Part shown: in pieces, positions 1 through 9,000 of the stretch | Position numbering within the stretch: position 1 is the first letter of the stretch | Layout of the letters: the number at the start of each line of letters is the position of its first letter | Assembly: GCA_030428695.1 (NCBI GenBank) | Contig: JAUIEM010000023.1 | Span: forward strand, 1 to 40,752 | Reading direction: 5' to 3' | DNA length: 40,752 nt | Source of the DNA: a bacterium | GTDB taxonomy: Bacteria; Planctomycetota; J058; JAJDCP01 | Made by a program: the position numbers and the translations under genes | The notes under the pieces: model-generated | The model's input: the letters and a program-made list of their open reading frames with translations, nothing else | Databases searched by the model: none | What the model was told of the DNA's origin: nothing

Positions 1-3000
1 GTCCCGAAGACGAGCGCCGGAGACGACGGCATCGACGCGCTGATCCGCGAGGTCGACGCGGAGTTCAAGGACCTGGAGAAGTCGCTGCCGGCGGTGACCG
101 CGCCGACGAAGGCGAAGCTGCCGGACACCGCGACCCCGGCGAAGGCCGCGACCGCCGCGGGTACCGCGAAGGCTGCCGCCAGCAAGGCCGCGGAGAGCGC
201 GACGGGTGCCGCCGGTGTCACCAGCAAGGCGGCGGGCACCGCGAAGGCCGCAGCCGGCACCGCCAGCAAGGTGGCGGGCGCGGTCGAGAAGGTGGCGGGC
301 GCGGGCGGCGTCGCGAAGTCCGCCGCGGGCACCGCGAAACAGGCCGCCGGCGCGGTCGAGAAGGCGGCGGGTGCAGCGGCTTCGCCCGCCTCCGCCGCGG
401 CCGGAGTCGCCCAGGCGGCCGCGGGCGCGAGCAGAGCGGCGACCCCTGCCGCGGGCAAGGGCCCGCAGGTCGAGCTGCCCGATCCGGGCACGAGCGCCGC
501 CGGCACCGACCCGATCGAGGCGCTCGAGCGGGAGCTCGAGCGGGAGTTCAAGGAGCTCGGCCTGCCTCCCGAAGGGGCGGTGGAGAAGCCGGACGCGGCC
601 CTCAACGACCTCGCGGCCACAACCAAAGCGCGCCTGAAGGCGGACGGCGCGGCGACCGGTCCGACCAGAGAGGCCGACGCGCTCCAGCCGACCCCGCCGA
701 AGGCCGCCGCTCCGGCTGCGACCGGCGCGGTCGCGAAGCCCGCGCCCGCGGCTCCCGCGGCGGGGCCTGCCGCTCCCGCCGCCGCCGCCGCCGCGAAGGC
801 CGCTCCGGCACCGAAGGTCGAGATCCCCGAGCTGCCGAAGGAGCCGGCCGGCGCCGACCCCATCGAGCAGTGGGAGAGAGAGGTCGAGCGCGAGATCGCC
901 GCGCTCTTCAAGGACCTCGCCGATGACGACGCGCCGGTGGATACCGCGGCCGCCGTCGGGGTCGTCGCCCAGCCGAAGCCGGCGCAGCTTCCGCCGGCCC
1001 CGAAGGCGGCCGCGCCCGATCCCGAGGCCGACCCCGCGAAGAAGGTCGCGCCGAAGGCGACCCGGCAGCCGCCCGCGACGACTGGCGCCACCGCCCCGAC
1101 GGCCGCGCCGCAGCCGGCGCCCGCCGCCGCGCCGAAGAAGTCGCCGGCCCCGGTCGCTGCGCCCGCCGGTGCGGTCGACAGCGATCTCAAGGAGCTCGAG
1201 AAGCTCGAGCGCGAGCTCGAGGGCATGCTGCGCGAGATCGAGTCGCTCGAGACGCGCGGGGACGGCGGGCCGCCCCCGAGCTCGATCGCGAACAAGCCCG
1301 ATCCGCACGGCCAGGCGAGCCCGAACGCCCGCACCCGCGCGGCGAAGGACGACGCCGACCAGATCCTGCGCGCGAGCGGTGGAGACGCGCCCCACGCCGG
1401 GCGTCTGGTCGCCAAGAGCAGCGCCAAGCAGGACAACCCGGCCGGCGCGGCGGCCCAGGCCGCGCGCACCGTGGCCGGGGTGCGAAAGAGCGACGACGGC
1501 AAGGCCGACGCGCTCGCCCAGGCCGCCCAGGCGGCGGCCGCCGGGAGCACCGGAGCGGCCAAGCTGGTCGCCGCGAAGACCGGGCCGGCGAAGACCAAGG
1601 CCGTCAACGCCGGTGAGAAGCTCGGCGTCACCGCCGAACGGCTCGCCGCCGCGACCGACGCCGCGAACCGGGCGAAGACCTCGCGCGGCACCGACGCCAA
1701 CGCCGCGGACGCCGTCCAGGCGGCCGACACCGCGAGGGCGGCCGGCGCGGCGCGCGAAGCGCTCAAGCAGGCGAAGGCGGCAGGCGGCGCGGACGGCTCC
1801 GATCCGATCGCGAAGCTCGAGCAGGAGGTCGACCGCGAGTTCAAGGCGATCTCCGACGCCGAGGCCGTGGTCTCTCCCGCGCCGACGCCGATCCGCAAGA
1901 CGGCGACCCCCGCCGCCGCCAAGGACACCGGGACGGGGAAGGACCCGGCGCCCTCCGCCGCGGGCGCGCCGGACAAGGCCGCCGTCGTCGCTCCGACACG
2001 CGCTCCGCTCGAGGCCAGGGCCGACAAGAACCTCAAGCCCGTCGGCGTGGTCGCGGCCCCGCAGCCGGGCGCGGTCGCGGCGCCCGCCCAGCCCGGACCG
2101 CTGCCGCAGCCGAAGGCACCGGTCCCCGCGCCGAAGCCGGTGCAGAAGAAGGTCGAAGAGCTCGAGAAGCAGGCCGATGTCGGCGCGACCGCCCGCAAGC
2201 CCGTGGCGACGCCGCTGCCGAAGCTCGAGCCGACGAAGGCCGCCGGTCCCGATCCCGTCGAAGCTCTCGAGAAACAGGCCGACAAGGAGTTTGCCGAGGT
2301 CGAGCGCGACGGCCAGCAGGGCGCCGCGGCGCCCGCGGCGGGAGCGGTCGCCAGCCCGGCCAGGCCGGCGCAACCCCCCGCGGCGACGCAGCCCGCGCCG
2401 AAGGAACCTGCCGCGCCGAAGCCCGCGCCGAAGCGGCCTCCCCGCGCCGCGGTCAAGCCCGACACGCCGGCCGGCCGCGACGCCGTCGACATCCTCGAAA
2501 AGCAGGCCGACAAAGAGTTCGCCGAAGTCGAACGCGAGGCGAAGAAGCCGAGCGCCTCCGGGGTGGTCGCTGCTCCGGTCAAGCCGGTCAAGCCGGTGGC
2601 ACCGGTGAAGCCGGTCCGGGCTCCTGCGGCTCCCGCGATCAAGGCCCCGAAGCTCGAGAAACAGACCGGCCGCGACCCGATCGAGGCGTTGGAGAAGCAG
2701 GCGGACAAGGAGTTCCGCAGCCTCGACGGCGGCATCTCGCCGCGCCTCGGCATCGCCAAACCCGCCGCGCCGCATCTGCAGGCGCCGGTCAAGAAGCCGC
2801 CGGTCAAGGCCCCGAAGCCCGCGCCGAAGCCGGTCGCGATCAAGCCGGCCCCGGTCGATTCCAGCGATCCCATCGAGCGCCTCGAGAAGCAGGCCGACCA
2901 GGAGTTCGCGAACCTCGACCGCGGCACCCGGGGGCCGGGGATCCAGGCTCCTCGCCCGCCGCGCCGACCGCGCACGCCGGCGCCACGCCGCCCGGCGCCG

Positions 3001-6000
3001 ACCCCGAAGGCGGTCAAGCCCGCGGCCAAGGCCGACCCCATCGAGGCACTCGAACGTCTCGCCGACAGGGAGATGGCCGAGGTCGCCGCCGACGCCAAGC
3101 GCCCCGATCCGGCCACGCCGCGCCTGGCCGCGATCAAGAAGCGCCGGCCGCGGCCGCGCCTGCCTCGTCCAGCGCCCCCGCGCCGCCCGCGCCTCGACGC
3201 GGTCGAGCGCCTCGAGCAGCAGGCCGACCGCGAGTTCAAACGCCTCGACAAGAACCTCCCCGCCACCCGCGGCCTGCGGCTCCGCGCGCCGCGGGTGCGG
3301 CTGCGGCCGCGCCGCAAGGCCCGGCGCATCGTGCGCAGGATCAAGGCCCGGCGGGCGCGCGTCGACGCGATCGACCGCCTCGAGAAGCAGGCCGACCAGG
3401 ACATGCGCGAGGTCGCCCGGCTCGAGGCCCAGCGGCCGCGCAAGATCCGGCTGCCCCGCCGTCGGCGCCGACGGCTGATCGCCCGTCGCCTGCGCCGCAA
3501 GCTGCGCATCCGCGCGGCGCGCGGCCGCGGAGCGCGGGCGGCTCAGGATCCCATCGAGCGCCTCGAGAAGCGCGCCGACGGCGAGATGCGCGAGGTCGCC
3601 CGGCTCGCCTCCCGCCGACCCCGCCGCCTGCGGCTGAAGATCCGCCGACCGCGCGTCCGGATCCGGCTGCGCGTGCCGCGGCTGCGGGGGATCAAGCGCC
3701 CGCGGCGGGCCGCGCGTCCGCCCCGGATCGACGCGATCGAGCGCCTCGAGCGCCAGGCCGACAAGGAGATGCGCTCCGTCGCCCGGCTCGCCACCGCGCG
3801 GCCCCGGCGCCTGCAGCTGCGCGTCCGGGTCCGGCCGCGACGCCGACGCCGCCTGCCGCGGCTGCGGATCCGGCTCGGCCGGAAGGCTCGCCAGGCCCGC
3901 CGCGACCCGATCGACCAGCTCGAGAAGGCCGCCGACCGCGAGATGCGCAGCGTGCAGCAGCTGGCGGCCCGCCGCCCGCGACGGCTGCGGCTGAAGATCC
4001 GCCGACCGCGCGCCCGCGGCCGCCTGCGCCTCCCCCGGCTGCCGCGCCGCCTCGGCCTTCGTCGCCCGCGCCGGCAGCGCGTCGACGCGGTCGAGCGCCT
4101 CGAGCAGCGCGCGGACAAGGAGATGCGCGAGGTCGCCCAGCTTGAGCGCGTCCGCCGCCGGCCGGTCCGCATCCGCAAGATCCGCGTCCGCCCCCGCAAG
4201 CAGCGGCGGGTCCCGCGTCTGCGGATCCGTGCCCGGGCGGCGCGGGACGTGCGCCGCGACCCCATCGAGCGGCTCGAGAAGGCCGCCGACCGCGAGATGC
4301 GCAGCGTGCAGCGGCTGGCGGCCCGCCGTCCGCAACGGCTCCGGCTGAAGATCCGTCGGCCGCGGGCCCGGGCCCGCATCCGCCTGCCCCGCCTGCGGCG
4401 GCGGCTCGGCCTGCGTCGTCCCCGGCGGCAGCGCGTCGACGCGGTCGAGCGCCTCGAGCAGCGCGCGGACAAGGAGATGCGCGAGGTCGCCCAGCTCCAG
4501 CGCGTCCGTCCGCGGCCCATCCGCGTCCGCCGCGTCCGCATCCGGCCCCGTCGGGTGCGCCGTGTCCTCCGGCTCCGCCTCCGGGGACGGGGAGCCCGCC
4601 GCGCCCGTCGCGATCCCATCGAGCGGCTCGAGAAGGCCGCCGACAGGGAGATGCGTGAGGTCCGCAAGCTCGCGGCGGTGCGTCCGCAGCGCCTGCGCCT
4701 CCGCATCCGCCGGCCCCACCCCCGTCGAGGCCTGCGCCTGCCGCGGCTGGCCCGCCGCTTCGGAGTCCGCAGGCCGCGGCGCCTGCGACTCGACGCGGTC
4801 GAGCGCCTCGAGCAGCGCGCGGACAAGGAGATGCGCGAGGTCGCCCAGCTCCAGCGCGTCCGTCCGCGGCCCATCCGGGTCCGCCGCGTCCGCATCCGGC
4901 CCCGCCGGCGGCGCCGCGCCCTCCGCTTGCCGATCCGCGTCCGGGCGCGGGCCCGGCGCGCCCGTCTCGATCCGATCGAGCGTCTCGAGAAGCGCGCCGA
5001 CCGCGAGATGCGGGACGTCCGCCGCCTCGATGCGGCGCGTCCGCGGCGCCTGCGCCTCCGGATCCGCCGTCCCCGGGTCCGCGCTCGTCTGCGCCTGCCT
5101 CGCCGCCTCGGCCTGCGTCCGCAGCGCCAGCGCCGCGACGGCGTCGAGCGTCTCGAGCGCCTCGCGGACAAGGAGTTCCGCGCGGTCCGCCAGCTCGACC
5201 GCGCCCCCCGTCGCCGTCTCGCGTTGCGCATCCCGCGCCGCCGCCGCAAGATCCGCATCCCGCGGCTGCGGATCCGCCTCGGCCGTGCGCTGCGCCGCGC
5301 ACGCCGCGATCCGATCGAGCGCCTCGAGAAGCGCGCCGACCAGGAGATGCGGAACGTCCGCCGGCTCGAGGTCGAGGGCCGCGGCCGCCGCCTCAAGCTG
5401 CGCGTCCCCCGGCGCCGCCGGCGCCGCGTCCTGAACATCCGCCTGCCGCTCCGGCTCCGGGCGCAGGGGCGCGCCGCTCGCCGCGCCGACCCCATCGAAC
5501 GCCTCGAGCGGCGCGCCGACCGTGAGATGCGGGCCGTCCGCAAGCTCGACGCCGCGCCGCGCCGCCGGCTCGCGCTGCGCATTCCGCGCCGCCGCCGCAA
5601 GATCCGCATCCCGCGGCTGCGGATCCGCCTCGGCCGTGCGCTGCGCCGCGCCCGCCGCGACCCGATCGAGCGCCTCGAGAAGCGCGCTGACCAGGAGATG
5701 CGCGAGGTCGGTCGGCTCGAGGTCCAGGGCCGCGGCCGCCGCCTCCGGCTGCGCGTCCCCCGCCGGCTGCGCCGCGTCCTGAACGTCCGCCTGCCGCGCC
5801 GGCTCCGGGCACGGGGTCGCGCGGCCCGCCGGGCCGATCCGATCGATCGCCTCGAGAAGCGCGCCGACAAAGAGATGCGCGAGGTCGCGAAGCTCGCCAC
5901 CCAGCCGGCGCGTCGGCTGCGCCTGCGTGTGCCCCGGCGCCGTCGCCGGATCCGTATTCCGCGGCTGCGGCTCCGCCTCGGTCGGCACCTGGGTCGCCTG

Positions 6001-9000
6001 CGCCGCGATACGATCGGACACGTCGAGAAACGCGCCGACCGGGTCCGCCTCCTCGAGGTCCGGGGCCGCGGTCGCCGCCTGCAGCTGCGCGTCCCGCGCC
6101 GCCGCATCCGGCGCGTCCTGCGCCTGCGCCGCGTCCGGCCCCTGCGCAAGGGCGACCCGATCGAGCGCCTCGAGCAGCGCGCGGACAAGGAGATGCGCGA
6201 GGTCGCGAAGCTCGATCGCGCGCGGCCGGGCCGGCGCGCCCTGCGTATCCGTCCGCGCCGCAAGCGCCGCATCCCGCGGCTGCGGATCAAGCTCCCGCGG
6301 TTCGCGCGCGGAGCGCGGCGCGACCCGATCGATCGGCTCGAGAAGGACGCCGACCGCGAGATGCGCTCGATCGCCCGGCCGGGACGCCGTCCCGACCTGC
6401 AGCGCATGCAGCGCATCCTGCGCGCGCTGCGACAGAAACTCGCGCTGAAGGTGATGCGCTTCGGCGACAGCAGCTTCGCGCCCGGCGACTGGGACAGCAA
6501 GGTCCGCGGCACCGGCCGCAGCAGCAGCCGCACCGAGGGCGGCTACCGGCGCCTCAACCTGACGGTCGGCCGCTTCCAGAGCGTGGTCAACTACCACATC
6601 TTCAAGAAGGTCGTCTACCAGCCGAAGCTGCACGGCCCGGTCAAGAAGGCGGTGCTCAGCTACAAGATCCGCCGCGTGTTCACCAGCAACGCCGGCGCGA
6701 CCCAGGTCGCCAAGGGGCTGGTCGTCGAGCAGAACGGGCGCATCTTCTCGCGCCTGCTCGGCGTCTCGGTGCGGCCGACCTGGGAGGCCGTGCGGGCCGA
6801 CCTGGTCCGGCTCTTCCCCCAGGTGAACTGGAAGTCCGGCGGCCCGATCCGCTTCGGCTTCTACAACTCCGTCTCCGCCTCGGTGACGCCCTTCACCATC
6901 GCCGGCGGCTACGACAACTTCCGTCTGCATCTCGAGCGCACGCCCCCCGCGCTGCCCGATCCGCGCGCCCTCTTGCGGCTGCGCAAGGGAGCGGGCCGGG
7001 GTCGCGGGAAGAAGATCCGCAAGCTCGAGCGCGGGGGCCTGCTCGGCCTGCTCGAGCGGCGCGCCGACCGCATCCGCAAGCGCCGCCTCGCGCGCCGGAT
7101 CCGCCGCGTGCTGCGCAAGATCCCGCGGCGTCGCGCCGGTCGCGACGCCGTCGAGCGGCTCGAAGCCCTCGCCGACAAGGAGATGCGGTCCGTCGAGCGG
7201 CTCGAGAAACAGCCGCGGCCGCGCCTGCGCCTGCGGGCGAAGCCGCGGCGGAAGCCGCCCGTCCGCGCCCCGCGCGCGGCGCAGCGGCCGACGCGCAAGG
7301 ACCCGATCGAGGTGCTCGAGGCCCGGGCCGACAAGGAGTTCCGCTCGCTCGGCCAGCCGGTCGACCCGCGGCGGCAGCTCGCGATCGCCCAGATGCTCCG
7401 GCAGCTGCGTCGCAAGCTTGCCAAGCGCAAGCTGTCCGCCGGCGACAGCGCCTTCGCGGCCGACAGCTGGGACACGAAGGTGCGCGGCACCGGCCGCAGC
7501 TTCAGCCGCACCGAGGGCGGCTACCGGCGCCTGAGCCTGACGGTCGGCCGCTTCCAATCGGCGCTGAACACGCACATCTTCAAGCGCTTTCGCTACATCC
7601 CGCGGCTGCACGGCCCGGTCAAGAAGGCGATCGTCAGCTACAAGATCCGCCGCGTGTACACCAGCAACGCCGGCGCGACCCAGGTCTGCAAGGGCCTGGT
7701 GGTCGAGCAGGACGGCAAGGTCTTCCACGGCTACGGTGGCGTCTCGACCAGCACGACCTGGGAGCCGGTGCGGGTCGACCTGGTCAAGCGCTTCCCGCAG
7801 GTCAACTGGAAGGACGGCGGGCCGATCCGCTTCGGCTTCTACAACTCCGTGTCCGCCTCGGTCACGCCCTTCACCATCGCCGGCGGCTACGACGACTTCC
7901 GCATCGACCTCGAGCGCACGCCTCCCGCCGTGCCCCAGCCGAAGGCCCTGATCCGGCTGCTCGCCGGAGCCCGGGGCGGCAAGAAGCGGCCGGTGGTGCG
8001 CGGGGAGAAGAAGGCCGGACGCAGACGGCGTCGGCGGCGTCGGCGCCTGCGCAAGCGCGCGGCCCGCGCCCTCAAGCTCGCCCTGCGGCGGCTGCGCAAG
8101 GCCCTGGGGAACGCGCGGCGGAAGCGGCGCGATCCGATCCTGGCGCTCGAGAAGCTCGCCGACAAGGAGCTCAAAGAGGTCGTGCGGCTCGGCAGCGTGC
8201 GCTCGCAGCCGCTGCGCATCCGCATCCCCCGGCGCCGGCGCCAGGCGCGGATCCGCATCCGTGGGCGGCGGGCGCCGGCAGACTTCGTCGACCGCCTCGA
8301 GAAGCTCGCCGACAAGGAGATGCGCAGCCTCGGCGCCAGCCCGAAGGCGACCGGCCTGCGGGCGATCAAGCTGCCGCGGCGCCGCCGGCGGCGGCTGCGG
8401 ATCAAGATCCGCGCGCGGCGGACGCGCCTCGACCCGATCGAGCGCCTCGAGCGCCGGGCCGACAAGGAGATGCGCAGCCTCGGCGCGCCGATCCGCGGCC
8501 GGCGGCTCGGCCGCATCCCGCTCCCGCGTCGGCGCAAGGCGCGTCTGCGTCTGCGGCGGCCCGCGCGGCGGCGCAGCGACGCGATCGAGCGCCTCGAGAA
8601 GCTCGCGGACAAGGAGATGCGCAGCCTCGGCGGCGGCCCGCGCCGGCTGAACCTGTTCCGGCGCCTGCGGCTCAAGCTGCGGCCGCGCCGACGGCGCCGC
8701 CTCTTCCCGCGGATCAAGCGGAGCAAGCCGCGCCTCGACGCGGTCGAGCGCCTCGAGCAAAGCGCCGACAAGCTGCTCCGTGCGACCCTGCGCTCCGGTC
8801 CCTCCTCGCTGCGCCTGCGGCTCCGCATCCCGCTGCGTCGGCGGCGTCGCCTGCCGCGGCTGCGGATCGGGCGCGGGCGTCGCGGGCAGGACTTCGTCGA
8901 CCGGCTCGAGAAGCTCGCCGACAAGGAGCTGCGCAGCCTCGGTCCCGCGCCGAAGGTCGGCGTGCGCATGCCGCGGCTGCCCGGCTGGGTGCGCGGCGTC

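Noticed and set aside
3034..6384. CRISPR-like appearance of the regular repeats
   Set aside because: Units are 168-180 bases long, in frame with a single coding sequence, vary by codon and have no short identical repeat with unique spacers.
3543..6533. Open frame of 996 codons on the minus strand opposite the giant gene
   Set aside because: It mirrors the CGC/CGG-rich repeats of the plus strand, is almost only Arg and Ser, and has no domain or ribosome site. The plus frame has conserved periodic motifs.
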